A DNA stretch of 64,000 nucleotides from Malania oleifera (GCF_029873635.1 NC_080421.1:2046001-2110000), one strand, 5' to 3'. Shown: positions 1 through 11,371, counted from the stretch's first letter. Numbers and translations are program-made. Notes: generated from the sequence alone by a model not told the origin.

Positions 1-69
1 AGCTGGGCAAAATTTGTCGAGCTGATCCATGGGGCATTTTTTCCGAGCTGCTTCGTGCTGGGCAAACTT

Positions 70-560
70 TCCTGAGCTGAAGTCCCAAGCTGCTCGATGG
101 AGCATTTTTTCCAAGCTGTTCCGTGGTGGGCGGCCTTTGCTGAGCCAAAGTCCCAAACTACTCCGTGGAACATTTTTCCTGAGTTGCTATTCCGAGCTAC
201 TCCATGGAGGTTTTTTTTTAGCTGCTCCGTGCTGGGAAAACTTTTCTGAGCTAAAGTCCCAAATTGCTCCGTGGAGCATTTTTCCCGAGCTGCTATTCTG
301 AGCTGCTCTATGGAGTATTTTTTCCGAGCTACTCCGTGGTGGGCAGACTTTACGGAGCTGAAGTCCCGGACTGCTCCTTGGAGCATTTTTCTCGAGCTGC
401 TATTCTGAGCTGCTCCATGGAGTATTTTTTTCGAATTAGATTCTGGCCGATCGAATGTTTGCTGAGCTGTTTCATGCAGCGTTTTGCGTAGCAGTTCTAG
501 CCGAGCTGCCTCGTAGAGCGATTTTGCCATCATGCTTCGTGGCACTTTTTTGCGTAGAAA
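70..560. repeat. Tandem array, about 106-bp unit with shorter subunits
   Basis: Phrases such as GAGCTGCTCCGTGGAGCATT recur with drift. The anchor AAGTCCC falls near 80, 148, 254 and 361, so the period is about 106 bp (one shorter step of 68), with a subunit of roughly 35 bp. The array lies in the stretch of the Tat element beyond its integrase. Open frames across it are by-products of the repeat. Confidence 0.75.
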
Positions 561-599
561 GTTTTTCTGAGTAGCTTTCCCGTGCAGCTGCTTGGCTTG

Positions 600-1150
600 C
601 TTGTTGTTGGCCTCAAGAGCAGTGCTTTTCATTTGGTCATTTTTTGCCTAATGAGTCGTGCTCATTTGCTGGGCTGTCTTTGGCCTCACGAGTCGTCCTC
701 GTTAGTTGGGCCTATTTCGCCTAATGAGTCGTGCTCATTTGCTAGGCTGTCTTTGGCCTCATGAGTCATACTCGTAAATTAAGCTTATTTTGCCTATTGA
801 GTCGTGCTCACTTGCTGGGCTATCTTTGGCCTCACGAGTCGTTCTCGTCATTTGGGTCTGTTTCGCCTAATGAGTCGTGCTCATTTGTTGCGCTGTCTTT
901 GGCCTCACGAGTCGTACTCGTTAGTTGGGTCTGTTTCGCCTAATGAGTCGTGCTCATTTGCTGGGCTGTCTTTGGCCTCACAAGTCGTACTCGTCAATTG
1001 GACTTATTTTGCCTATTGAGTCGTGCTCACTTGTTGGGCTATCTTTGGCCTCATGAGTCGTTCTCGTCAATTGGGCCTGTTTTGCCTAGTGAGTCGTGCT
1101 CACTTGCTGGACTGTCTTTGGCCTCACAAGTTGTTCTCGTCAGTTGGGCA
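600..1150. repeat. Tandem array, about 73-bp unit, about eight copies
   Basis: The anchor GGCCTCA recurs near 607, 682, 755, 828, 901, 974, 1048 and 1120, giving a very regular 72-74 bp period. Each unit also holds GAGTCGTGCTCA and GAGTCGT-CTCGT half-dyads. The unit is unrelated to the array before it. Both sit in the 3' region of the Tat element, a place where related elements are known to carry tandem repeats. Confidence 0.85.
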
Positions 1151-1528
1151 TGTGAGATGTCCTTATTTATTAGGGGTTTCAATCTAACCCTTTTTCCGAG
1201 ACGTCGTCACCACCCTGTTTATCCTACGAAAATGTGATAAATGCATGTTTAAATGTGCCGTACCTTAGGAAATGGCTTAAATGAAATGTTCTCATTTATG
1301 GGGTGTCAGTCTGACGTTGTTTCTGAGGCAACGTTGTCCTTCCAAAGCACCGTCTGTCCTCGGGTAGTTGCATATACTCGGTATTGGCGCCCCGGCCATG
1401 CACGTGCAGTGATTTTTTGTATGTACATGGATCTCTGTGTCCTTTCTCTCTCTCGAGACGCGATCCTTTTTCTGCAGATGAATGTTTTTGAGATTCTCGC
1501 TTCCTTAGGGATTCGTGCCACCCTCTCT

Positions 1529-1535
1529 TTATAAA
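1529..1535 (+). promoter_or_regulatory. Plus-strand TATA box ahead of the antisense extra coding region
   Basis: TTATAAA lies in CTCTCTTTATAAAGG, followed about 30 bp on by a pyrimidine-rich leader and a possible splice donor (TTAG/GTACGC near 1594). It points away from the tandem repeats toward the plus-strand coding blocks at 1950-3533. Its use as a promoter is inferred. Confidence 0.45.
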
Positions 1536-1949
1536 GGCTAAACCGCCTCATTCTTTTCTCATCTTCAGTCCAAAGGGTCCCCTACTTGTCGTTAGGTACG
1601 CTTTCCCTTTCAATTGCATGTTTGTTTTGTTGTTCTTCATGTTCTTCACTGTTCTTGCGTTCACTTTTTTTGCTTGATCTTTTATTGTATGGTAGCTTTG
1701 CTGTTTTCACGCAAAATTTTACTGGTTTGATCTATTTTGGCATCTTTCCTTCCTTGTTTTTGCTGGGGGCTCGGTTGTTTGATCCGTTTGTAAGGGTTTT
1801 GTTTCGCTCACTCTTTGTTTTCCTGATGGAATTTTCCTCGCAGCCTTTGTGGGCTCCTACTACAGTGAGAAGCGCTCGTTGCAACCTCCCCCCCTGCGAT
1901 CTGTAGAATGTTCGTTATTTTTTTGCCATCACCCAGAGTATTACTGTTA

Positions 1950-2350
1950 GGTTACCCTCTGTTTCAGAATTAGCCCTTAATCTGGGCTTCGAGGAGCTCT
2001 GCCTGTATACAAACTATTTGAACTTGGGTCTTAGACTCCCTTTTCCCCCCCTTTATCTCCAATGTATTACGATTTTACCGAATAGCGCCCTCCCAGTTGG
2101 TTCCGAACTCCTACCTCTCGCTCACCTGTTTTGCTGTCATTCTGCTTCGTCTGGGCCATCAGCCTATAGTTCCTTTCTTTAGGAGTTGCTTCCAGATGCG
2201 AATGCACTCTGTAAAGAAGGAGCTGTATTATTTCAACTCTTTGCCAGGTTATAAGGTTTTTACGCCAGCCAGTTCTTCTATACATAATTGGAAGTCCCAC
2301 TACTCCTTTGCCTCGGGGGAGTTGAACTATAAGGGCTCTCTTGTCTAGTC
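1950..2350 (+). pseudogene. Tat extra-ORF block resembling the 'putative gypsy type transposon' domain (PF04195-like)
   Basis: Plus-strand coding similarity runs opposite to gag-pol. One piece reads GLRLPFPPLYLQC and another LYYFNSLPGYKVF followed by SIHNWK. These resemble the conserved 'LRLPLPPF...' and 'YYF...PG...GWK' parts of the plant transposon-associated domain found as an extra ORF in Tat-type elements. The block is degraded, with several breaks. The family was recognised from memory, not by a search. Confidence 0.5.
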
Positions 2351-2702
2351 TGCTCCTTTGGATGGTAACGTTATCTATCCTTATCTACTTTTTTATGCAG
2401 GGCTGCGAGTAGGTTATCCGCTGACTCACCTGTTTTCCTTTCATCCCCTTTTTTTTTGGTAATTCGAGTGTGCCACCTTCTTCCAAGGCTTTCCCTTGAA
2501 GAGTAGGCCATCCTAAGAGAGCTGCGAGCCCTTGGCAAATAGGGGATTGTCCCTCACGAGGAGCTGCTCCGGGAGCGTGTCCTCGTGCAGTGGGAGATCA
2601 ACCCCGTTTCCCCAAGTCTTACCTCACCTTTGATTTCTATATATGTGTTCGGATATTCCCTCTTTTGTTGGCGTTTTTATCTTTTCTCTCTGTATTTGTA
2701 GA

Positions 2703-3030
2703 TATGGACTTCAACAAATATGAATCTCTCACGGGGGAAGCTAAGAAGTAGAGGGCGAGTAGGAGTAGGAAGAAGAGAAGGGAGCTCGAAGGAGAATCAT
2801 CTCAAAGGGACACACCTGCTATAGGTGACACTAAAGCCCGAGCTGCTGAGAACATCGCTGCTCCTCCGATTCCCTCGACTTATACTAAGGCAATCTTTCA
2901 TGAGCCGAGCCGTTCTGCCTCTGCTCTACGCCGGGTGGTACATGTGGAAGACTATGTACAGGCTCAGTGCTCTCTTCTTGATGCTCTATCAGCGAAGATA
3001 CGCCACACCTCTTACCAGGTATACTTTTCA
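2703..3030 (+). pseudogene. Tat extra-ORF middle block (basic, then helical region)
   Basis: Following a likely acceptor near 2700, a plus-strand coding stretch begins MDFNKYESLTGEAKK, then has an Arg/Lys-rich patch, a Pro-rich piece (PPIPSTYTKAIFHEPS) and a helical segment ending in IRHTSYQ before GTATAC, which could be a splice donor. It lies between the PF04195-like block and the acidic coiled-coil ORF. It is a fossil with breaks. Its function is unknown. Confidence 0.4.
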
Positions 3031-3104
3031 TCTGGGTTATTTTTCTCCTTAGACATTGCTTTATTATCTGTTCTGCCCTTTATACTTCTCTTCAACTAGC
3101 AACG

Positions 3105-3533
3105 ATGGCCTTAGCCCAAGAAGAGAAGGTTGCCGAGATGTACTGGCAAACCTTGGATGCCAGGGAAAAGTACGTCGTTGCTCAGAATGAACTTCGTGAT
3201 GCTGAGGTCCGTGAGCGTGCTCTACAGGCTGAAATTGAGCATATTCATAGGGAGGAGGTACCTGCCAAAGAGGCTGTCGCTGCTGCTAATGCCTCTCGAG
3301 CCGCAGTAAAGGAGTATAAGGACTCCACACAGTTCGCTATGGACACCTCCAAAGCTTACATGGTGGGGTTCAGGAGGTGCCAGGAACAGGTCAAAACGAA
3401 GCACCTTGACCTTCCCCTGGATGGTGTGAGCTCACACGGATATGGCAAAGAGAGTCCTGAATCCGGGGAAGATCTAGACGAGGAAGAAGATGAGGAGGAA
3501 GAGGAAGCTGGAGAGGGGAGCAAGGCAAACTAG
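3105..3533 (+). CDS. Antisense extra-ORF C-terminal part: coiled coil with acidic tail, 142 aa
   Basis: This open frame runs opposite to gag-pol between the integrase end and the tandem arrays. Residues 1-90 are Ala/Glu/Arg-rich and look like one long coiled coil (VAQNELRDAEVRERALQAEI). A short Cys-bearing region follows (VGFRRCQEQVK), and the last 30 residues are almost all acidic (EEDEEEEEAGEG). The preceding CTTCAACTAG could be a splice acceptor, so this is probably a last exon rather than a free-standing gene. Extra ORFs of this kind, including antisense ones, are known in Tat-clade elements; their role is unknown. It is transposon-derived, not a host gene. Confidence 0.55.
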   Translation: MALAQEEKVAEMYWQTLDAREKYVVAQNELRDAEVRERALQAEIEHIHREEVPAKEAVAAANASRAAVKEYKDSTQFAMDTSKAYMVGFRRCQEQVKTKHLDLPLDGVSSHGYGKESPESGEDLDEEEDEEEEEAGEGSKAN

Positions 3534-3552
3534 TCGGCTGGAACTTCACTTG

Positions 3553-3554
<2 letters not shown>

Positions 3555-3592
<38 letters not shown>
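3555..3592. repeat. (AT)n microsatellite
   Basis: About 19 AT units separate the stop of the antisense extra ORF from the end of the minus-strand integrase region. Confidence 0.95.
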
Positions 3593-3594
<2 letters not shown>

Positions 3595-3601
3595 TTAAAC
3601 T

Positions 3602-5014
3602 TTATTGATGTAGTACAATTGCTGTAATCGGCACTTTTATTACTACGTTGTAAGAAATGCTTAAGAATAGTATTTTTTTTAACATATCTGAGTTACATGT
3701 ATTATTAATCTTTTTCCCCTCTACATCCTCCAACTTGTATGTCCCTGGCTTTATCTCGGTTGTAACTCTGTATGGACCCTTCCAGTTTGGCTTCAGCTTG
3801 TGTGACCCCGACTCTGTTGGGCTTTTTTGCATTTTCCTTAGAACCAAGTCTCTGGGCTGGAAATTCCGCACTCTGATGCAATTGTTGTAGTATTTTGCTA
3901 TCCTCTGTTGGTATACTGCAACTTTAAGACTAGTATAATCCCATCTTTCCTCCAGCAGGTCTATTGCTAATCTGAGCTCTTCATTGTTCGCCTGCTCGTT
4001 AAAGTATTGCCTTCGCTAGGGGGGGATCCCTACTTTTGCTGGGATGACTGCTTCTGCGCCAAAGACTAGCATGAATGGGGTTTCCCCTGTTGCCGCTCTC
4101 TTGGTGGTGTGGTATACCCATATGATGTACGGGAGTTCCTCTATCCACCTGCCTTGCATAGATTCGAGTTGCATCCTCAGGTAGTGCAGTATCGTCCGGT
4201 TCATGTTCTCTACCTGTCCATTGCTCTGGGGGTGTGCCACTGACGTGAAAACAAGCTTAATAGATAGGTCTGAACAGAACTTTTTGAAGCGCTTGTTTTC
4301 AAACTGCCTCCCGTGGTCGGTAACTATTGCCCATGGGATTCCGAACCAGCAAACCACTAATGTCCACACGACTCGCGTAATGTTCTACTATGTTATGGTG
4401 GCTAGGGGTTCGACCTCTATCCACTTAGTGAAACAGTCGATCGCTACCCCCCAAAACTTTCTTTGACTAGTTGCCTGCGGTAGAGGTCCCAGGATGTCTA
4501 TTCCCCATTGGGCGAAGGGGCAGGGACTAGTAAGAGGGGAGAGGAGATTAGATGGTACGTGTGGTACTGCTGCGCATCTCTGGAACTTGTCGCATTGTTT
4601 GACGAGTTCGAGAATGTCCTTCTTCATCGTGGGCTAGTAAAATCCCTGCCGCATGGCTTTGTGGGCTAAGGCCTTATTGGCAAGGTGGTTTCCACACACT
4701 CCTTCGTGGATTTCTTTTAGTACGTATTTCCTTTCCTCATTGCTTAGACAACGAAGGTATGACAGTGTTAGGGATCGTCTGTATAGCTCCCGGCTTATCA
4801 GCGTATATCTTGCTGCCTTCCTTCTTACTTTTAGAGATTCCTTGTAGTCCTCTAGTAGGGATCCATTCCGGAGGTACAGGAATAGAGGCGCCCTCCAGTC
4901 CCCCTTGCTGATTTCAGATTCCAACAAGTTAATGTTGTCCTCCTCATATGAGGGCTTCCCTATCCGCTCTAGATAAATAGCATCCTTCCATTCCGAGCTG
5001 GTTGCTGAGGCCAA
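3602..5014 (-). pseudogene. Tat integrase region
   Basis: The minus strand shows the HHCC zinc-binding part near 4560-4720 (NHLANKALAHKAMRQGFYW, KQCDKFQRC). The core follows (AQWGIDILGPLPQA, SVAHPQSNGQVENMNRT, LVFGAEAVIPAKV) between about 4550 and 4016. The C-terminal part at 3602-3871 reads DLVLRKM then KLKPNWKGPYRV. No chromodomain is seen after it, as expected for Tat. The region is broken. Confidence 0.85.
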
Positions 5015-5039
5015 TTTCGTGAGTGCATCGGCCTTTTTG

Positions 5040-5735
5040 TTCTCGGCCCTTGGTACGTGTTCTATATCGAAATGGGCGAACTCTTTTGCGTATTATCGGG
5101 CCTTGGCGAGATACTTCTTCATTTTTTGATCCCTAGCCTCAAATTCTCCTTTCATCTACTCTACCACTAGCTAGGAATCACTCGATACCTTGATCCGTGC
5201 CATCCCTAGCGTTTCTGCCAAGCGTAGACTTGCTAACAAAGCTTCATACTCCGCATCGTTGTTGGTTGCTTAGAACTCTAGTTTTAGTGTGAAAAGAGTT
5301 TCACTGCCATTTGGGGCTGAGAGGATGAATCCAGTTCCCCCTCCAGCAGTGTTAAATGACCTATCAACGTGTAGCGTTCATACAACTAACTTAGCAACTG
5401 ACTTGGGGAGCCTTTCGGCTGTGAAGTCAGTGAGCACCTGGGCTTTGACAGTGGGCCTTGGTTGGTATTATATGTCGAACTCACTTAACTCGATTGACCA
5501 CTTCGTCATCCTTCACGAACTCTCCAGCCGCTGCAGAATCTGTCTCATTGGTAGGTTTATTAACACAATTACCTTGTGGGCCTGAAAGTAAGGCCTCAAT
5601 TTTCGTGTAGCACAGATGATGGAGAAGGATGCTTTTTTCGTTGTACAATAGTTCTTTTTGGCTCCGCTTAGCACTTCACTAGTATAGTATATAGGCTGAT
5701 GCCTCCTGCCTTCTTCTCGGACCAGGACCGAGCTA
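5040..5735 (-). pseudogene. Tat RNase H region
   Basis: Minus-strand similarity includes the motif NNDAEYEALLASLRLAE and, after it, the KVSSDS block typical of the plant gypsy RNase H. It lies directly between RT and integrase. It is degraded. Confidence 0.7.
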
Positions 5736-5880
5736 ACGGCATTTTCTGTAGATGCTATATATAGGTAGAGGTCTTCTCATGTCTTTGCCTTTGTTAAAAG
5801 GGGTGGGGAACTGATGTATTGTTTGAGCTGTACGAAGGCTTTGGCCTATTCCTCCCCCCATTCGAATCCTCCCTTCTTCC

Positions 5881-6962
5881 TTAGTGCTCTGAAGAAAGGT
5901 AGGCCTTTGTCTCCTGAGCAGGAGAGACAAACCTACTGGGGGAGGCTATCCTCCCTATCAAGACTTGGATCTCCTTCTTTGTTCGTGGAGCCTCCATTTC
6001 TAGCAGCGCTCTTATTTTGTCCGGGTTGGCTTCCATGCCTCTGTGGGTCACTATAAAGCCAAGGAACTTTCCTGCAGAAACACCAAACACACACTTCGAT
6101 GGGTTCAGTTTCATTTGGTACTAGCGAAGGAGTTCAAACATTTCCCTCAGGTCTTTACAGTGCTTCCTTGCACCCCAAGATTTTTACCAGCGTATCGTCC
6201 ACATATGCCTCCATTGTTTTTCTGAGCTGATCTTTAAAGATCCTGTTCACCAATCTCTGGTATGTGGCTCTTGTGTTTTATAGCCCAAAGGGCATTACTC
6301 GGTAACAATACAGGTCACTTTCGGTGATAAAATATGTTTTTTCTTCGTCTGCTCGACTCATAGGGATTTGATTGTATCCTGAGTAGGCATCCATGAAGCT
6401 AAGGAGTTCATGCCCAGAGGTCAAGTCCACCAACTGGTCGATTCGGGGGAGAATAAAGCTGTCCTTTGGGCATGCTTTATTCAGGTCTGTGAAGTCTATA
6501 CAAGTGTGCCATTTTCTGTTCGGCTTTCTTACTAGAACCACGTTGCTCAGCCACTCCGGGTAGTCTACCTCCTTGATAAAGTTGGCTTGCACCAGCTTCG
6601 TTACTTCCTTGTCAATTATCTTGATCCGCTCCATTGCGAAACTCCTTTTTTTTTCTCTGTTTCACGGGTCGATGGTTGGGGTTGACCTGCAGCCTATGCT
6701 CCATAACTGCAGGATCGATGCTTGGCATGTCCGCGGCCGACCAAGCAAACACATCAATGAATTCGTTCAACAGTTCGCTCAGCTTCGCTTTCAAGGTGTC
6801 GAGTAGGTGATTTCCGATCTGCACACTTCTCTCATGGTGGCCCTTTAGGGGTATGTGTATGATGTCGTCATCCACTGTACTGATCTGAGGATACTTGCCC
6901 CTTACTTCCAGGTCCTCCACCGTTAGGGTTTCTCTTGCCTCCATCTTTCCTTTCAGAGCCAT
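5881..6962 (-). pseudogene. Tat reverse transcriptase region
   Basis: The minus strand reads FAWSAADMPSIDP and HRLQVNPNHRPVKQ before the RT core, then WLSNVVLVRKPNRKWH, DFTDLNKACPKDSF, FMDAYSGYNQIPM, YCYRVMPFGL and, farther on, LNPSKCVFGVSAGKFLGF. The motifs are in the expected order. The strand carries several breaks. Confidence 0.9.
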
Positions 6963-6989
6963 TACGTAGCAGCTCCAGCAGTTGCTTGA

Positions 6990-7402
6990 TCTCCCTTGAC
7001 AAACCCTGTCCCGTGCGGTATAGGGAATTTGATTTTGAGGTAGTATGTTGACGTTACAGCGTGAACTGCATTAAGGAAAGGGCGGTCCAATATGATATTG
7101 TACACCGAAGGTCGGTCGACCACAAAAAACTCTCAGCGTAGTAACTTGTTGTGGGGTCATCCCCATTGTCACCGGTAGTGTGATTGTACCCAACAGATGA
7201 ACAACATCTCCACGGAATCCGATCAGGGGAGTTGAGACTTGAGTCATTCCTTACCGATTTTCATTCCTACCAGGACCGACCAGAACATGACGTTTGTTGA
7301 GCTCCCAGTTTCTATCAATATGCGTCTGACTCTGTAATTCGCCACCAGTAGGGAGAGCACCAGTGCGTTATCATGTGGCTGTTGTACCCCTTCTTTGTCT
7401 CT
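6990..7402 (-). pseudogene. Tat aspartic protease region
   Basis: Minus-strand similarity runs from NALVLSLLVANYRVRRIL through the active-site region (GSSTNVM) to FFVVDRPSVYNIILDRPFLN, a typical protease C-terminal signature in these elements. It sits between gag and RT. Confidence 0.75.
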
Positions 7403-8940
7403 GCTGTCAAAGGTTATGTCATCATCTTTTTTGTTTCGTTTACTACTTTTTTCCCCCTTCTCCATCGAGAGCTCCTTTTTAGCATATCTTTTACGAGCAC
7501 CCCCGCTGTCTCCTCCGCTAGCGGATCCTCCGAAGATCACCGCAATCTCCCCTACGACCTGCTCTTCCTTCTCTTTTACGCTGGGCCTCCTCTGCTCGAG
7601 AGGTTCCCTTTGCGGATCTTCTTTCTTTATAAACTTTGACAGGTATCCCCTTCTTATTAGGGCTTCGATTTCTTTCTTAAACTGGATGCATTCCTCTGTG
7701 TCATGGCCATGATCCCTATGGAATGCGCAGAACTTGGACATGTTTCGCTTGTGAAGAGGTGTTCGCATGGGTTCGGGTCACAAGACATAGTCCTTCTTTC
7801 TGATCTGCATTAGTAATTTAGAGTGTGGTACATTCAGGGATGTGTAGGTGGAGAACTTACTGGGTTGCCCTCTTATCTTTGGGCTTGCGTGTAGTGTACT
7901 AGTCTCTTGTCTTTTGGCGGATCTATAGGATTCTCCCGTCTCCCTGCTACTACTTTTCCTTTTTTGTTCTATGCGACTTCCTCTTGTGTCCATCATCTCC
8001 TTCAGGTTGATGTATTTCTGTGCTCGAGCCATTAGCTCCCCCATATCCACCGGAGGTTTTTTCCCTAGAGAGTATAGGAAACTTCTGGGCTGAAGATCCG
8101 TTGTCAAGGCTGCTAAAGCCACCCCAATGTCTAGGTTGCGGATTTCTAGGGTTGCTGTGTTGAAGCGGTGCATGAATTTCTTTAGAGTCTCCTGCTCTCC
8201 TTGTGCCATACTCATGAGATGGCCCGTTGTTTTAGCAATTCTCCGGCTACTAAGGAAGTGGTCGGTGAATAGTTGTTCCATTTCTGAGAAGGAACCAATC
8301 GATCCGGGTCACAGAGTTCGGTACCAGTCCTTGGCAATTTCCTTAAGGGTTGTTGCAAAAGCTCGGCACATGATGGCGTCTGGAGCACCTTGTAGTTGCA
8401 TCATCATTTTAAAGGTGTCTAAATGATTAATTGGGTCGGACAGACCTTCGTACCTTTCGAAGGTGGGCATCTTGAATCCACTTGGCAGTGGAGCCTCCAT
8501 GATCTCTTTGTTGAATGGAGGCTCTGAGGACCTTAGGGATGCTTCCTCGTAGAAGGGTTTGGTCCTACCCTTTTTCATCATCTTTTCTATGTGATCTATT
8601 TTCTTGATCCTTTCTTCGAGCTCCGTGGATCTTTGCTGGTTGACATCTACCCTATTTGCGTCCTCTATCTTCTTGTTGAGGTAGATTTTTTCCTCGTTCT
8701 CCTTTGGTTTGTCAGCTTTCTTGCCTGTGCTGGGGCTCTCTTGCTATTGGGGGAGGACATGCCCTTCCTGACTCTTTTGTTGTAAGAGTTGGTTGAGCAT
8801 ATCCTTCATTTCCTTTTGGAAAGTGAGGAATTCCTTCCTGCTGATACCCGTTAGTTGTGCGGGTGTGGAGTGGATGGACTAGGATGATTCTTTTCTCGTA
8901 GCAGGGACGGAAGTAAAATTGTGTGAGGTCGGCATTGCGT
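7403..8940 (-). pseudogene. Tat gag region
   Basis: The N-terminal part lies near 8940-8700. The capsid-like core covers 8581-7778 (MPTFERYEGLSDPINHLDTF, TLKEIAKDWYRTL, MAQGEQETLKKFMHRFN). The nucleocapsid-like piece FCAFHRDHGHDTEECIQFK and LIRRGYLSKFI follows at about 7740-7640. This FHRDHGHDTEEC block is characteristic of Tat-clade gag. The region has a few breaks. Confidence 0.85.
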
Positions 8941-8984
8941 GAATGTCGAAATTCGAGAGCAAGATATGATCGCCTCTCGAAAGC

Positions 8985-9006
8985 AGGTTCCCACAGATGA
9001 AGCCAA
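8985..9006 (-). other. Tat primer-binding region next to the 5' LTR
   Basis: On the minus strand the LTR end CCCCGCAACA is followed by GTTGGCTTCATCTGTGGGAA. This fits the usual place and shape of a Tat primer-binding region (TGGC..C.TCTGTGGGA). I did not assign the tRNA. Confidence 0.5.
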
Positions 9007-9007
9007 C

Positions 9008-9406
9008 TGTTGCGGGGTAAAATTAGCAAGATTGCTCCTTCGACTTTTGTTGACCTAAAAGGGGAAGAGAAGAAAGGCTTAGAGGACCCGAGGTGAACTC
9101 CGGGGGATCACTCTGATGCCTAAGTAAGAGAAATGCTTTTAGAGAGGCTAAATACAATAGTAGAATGAGTTGAATGATTTACCTTGGCCTCTTCTCTAGA
9201 TCCCTTCTTATAGGGGCTCGAGTTGGCCCTTGGTTGATTCGTCTTTGTTGTGCGGGGGCGTGAATCCCTCCCAGGTCATAAAGTGCTTGCGCCCATCACT
9301 CGGCTATTTAAGCCATTGGTATGGATCTCTCCTCCTCTTTATTGGGTTGGAGCTGATTGCTCGTCGGAACATTTGACCCGGAGGAAGCACGAGCCAGGTG
9401 TTGACC
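9008..9406 (-). mobile_element. Tat 5' LTR, part (U5/R side)
   Basis: The LTR begins TGTTGCGGGG on the plus strand (ends CAACA on its own strand). It has a TATA-like CCCTATAAG at about 9206-9214 (minus) and the downstream string GCATCAGAGTGATCCCCCGG. The same string, slightly changed, is in the solo LTR ending at 55868. The chromovirus at 9407 interrupts it. Its remainder should start at 17679, but I cannot place the far end. Confidence 0.7.
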
Positions 9407-10414
9407 TGTCACGACTTGCTCATTTTTCACATTTTTTTTTCTTCTATATTATCAACATCATAAGATCAATACTACATATCCCATAATCCAGCTCAGAAGG
9501 TCACCATCCACCTGGACCTGTGGGTACCAAGGATATAACAAAACATACAGCAGAAGCCTACGCAGCAGAAAGTATAAAATTATATACATCTCATCATAAT
9601 GTGCCCAATACATACCAAAGTACTACAACCACTAACTCTCAGTATATACATCTCAAAAATAAATCTAGGGACAGTTCCCTCAAAAATCTAATTGTCCCTA
9701 CCAAGACTTACCCTTCGCAGAGGGCAGATAAACAACACTAATTCTGCGAGGCTTTTCCCGCTCTCCTATCTGGGGCTCCTGAAAAGTTAATAAAATTTAG
9801 GGGTGAGACACCTCTCGGTAAGGGAAATAAACTAATACTAGTATGTGGTAACATGAGTAATTCGTGTTCAACATATATCATATATAACACATTTAGTACT
9901 GTTTCATCAAATCTGGGAAAAACATATATATAAATCAACATGGCAGAACATACTGCATTTTCATAACATATCTCATCTCATATTATAATAATAATAACAT
10001 GAAACAATATTGGTAGGTTAGTTGGCTGTTGTCATGTATTACCCCCACATGACTGGGTTGTGTGGCCCAAAGGCGGGACTTGACAGTGGTTGGTCGACTA
10101 CTGCTAAGTCAATAGTCTAGTCTGTAGGTCCGATGGGTCTACCCAGACTAGTTCGTACACCAGGGGCGATAACCGCACACTTCTCGAAAATAACCACATC
10201 GACGATCCAATCTCATACCACTCCATATAGTGGCGTTAACACAGATATCATGATCAGGAGGATCATGGACACATAGCAACGGTATCGTGCAAATGCTAAC
10301 CTAAACCAAGCCAACCAGGTTTTGATATCATATACATATACTGAAATCGTGATACATAAATATCTCATTCATTTATTTTCATATCAATCATATCATTTCA
10401 CATATATACATATA

Positions 10415-10645
10415 TCATGAAAATCGTCGGCCCGTACGTCGATATTTCACATTTTATCATAGCTTGGCCCGTACGCCAGCTACATATAGCACAGCCCGTA
10501 CGATGGCAAACAACATTCACATAGTATGGCCCGTACGCCTGCAAATCACATCTCATAGCACGGCCCGTACGCCGGCAATCACAGTCACATAGCACGGCCC
10601 GTACGCTGGCAAATCACATAAAAATCTCTGCCCGTATGCCGGTTT
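10415..10645. repeat. GCCCGTACG minisatellite inside the family A LTR
   Basis: GGCCCGTACGCCGGCAAATC-like units of about 25-40 bp recur seven or eight times. Homologous arrays occur in the two solo LTRs (31195-31460 and 47830-48065). The units are much more GC-rich than the rest of the LTR. Confidence 0.85.
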
Positions 10646-10776
10646 TCCCATCATAAAAATCCATATCATCCACATTCCCAGAAAAATAGTATTTCGCAAC
10701 ATTTTTACTCATGCCACACAATAGATTTTCCACATATTCAACAAACGATCATTTTCACAGTATTTTGCAAATATAA

Positions 10777-10779
<3 letters not shown>

Positions 10780-10816
<37 letters not shown>
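10780..10816. repeat. (AT)n microsatellite in the family A LTR
   Basis: An uninterrupted AT run; the partner LTR has a much shorter one at about 16768-16784. Confidence 0.9.
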
Positions 10817-10820
<4 letters not shown>

Positions 10821-11318
10821 CATTTTCTCAAAAACGGAAACTAGCTTAGTTTATTCCCTTACCTGATTCTTGGAAAGTCCCTAATAAAACTACCCCGCAC
10901 CCGCAGGGTTCTTAACTCAACACCCTGAAAATGAAAAATCCTAAAATTAAAGTTCATTATTTCTAAGCATACAATATTTTCCTCAACTGCCAAAAACCCA
11001 AATATTGAGTGGAAAGTTTTCACCCAAAAGCATTCAAGTTTAGCACCTGAGGGGTTCCTTGACCAATACTCCGAAACTGAAAACCCCCAGTATTAAACTT
11101 CAGTATTTTCATGCACACAACATTTCTTATAACTAGTGCAAGACCAAATATGGCTTAAAAAGCCTTACCTTAACTCTAGGATGATTTCCAACTAACTTTC
11201 TCCCACGATCCGCTCCAGCAGATTTGGAGAGAACTCCGCTAGGAGCGTCGTGGTGGCTTCGGATCGTCAATCCGACGACTGGTGGAGCCGAAAACAAAGA
11301 AAGAAGGGAGAGAGAGTC

Positions 11319-11371
<53 letters not shown>

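Larger units (their letters stand above)
1..9406 (-). mobile_element. Tat-clade Ty3/gypsy LTR retrotransposon fossil, running off the left edge
   Basis: Minus-strand parts are in the usual Ty3/gypsy order: gag (about 8940-7403), protease (7402-6990), RT (6962-5881), RNase H (5735-5040) and integrase (5014-3602). The gag block with an FCAFHRDHGHDTEEC-type motif and the absence of a chromodomain point to the Tat clade. The right-hand (5') LTR starts at 9008 and is interrupted at 9406 by another element. The other LTR must lie left of the window. Between integrase and the left edge are a plus-strand extra coding region and tandem repeats. The copy is broken, with many breaks. Confidence 0.85.

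Noticed and set aside
600-1150. CRISPR-like array (regular spacing)
   Set aside because: Units are contiguous 73-bp tandem repeats with no unique spacers, in a plant retrotransposon.
29-1237. Several overlapping plus-strand open frames rich in Leu/Ser/Cys
   Set aside because: They are created by the 106-bp and 73-bp tandem repeats. The peptides repeat with the DNA unit and show no known domain.
9250-9486. 78-aa plus-strand frame across the Tat/family A junction
   Set aside because: It crosses an insertion border and reads noncoding LTR sequence.
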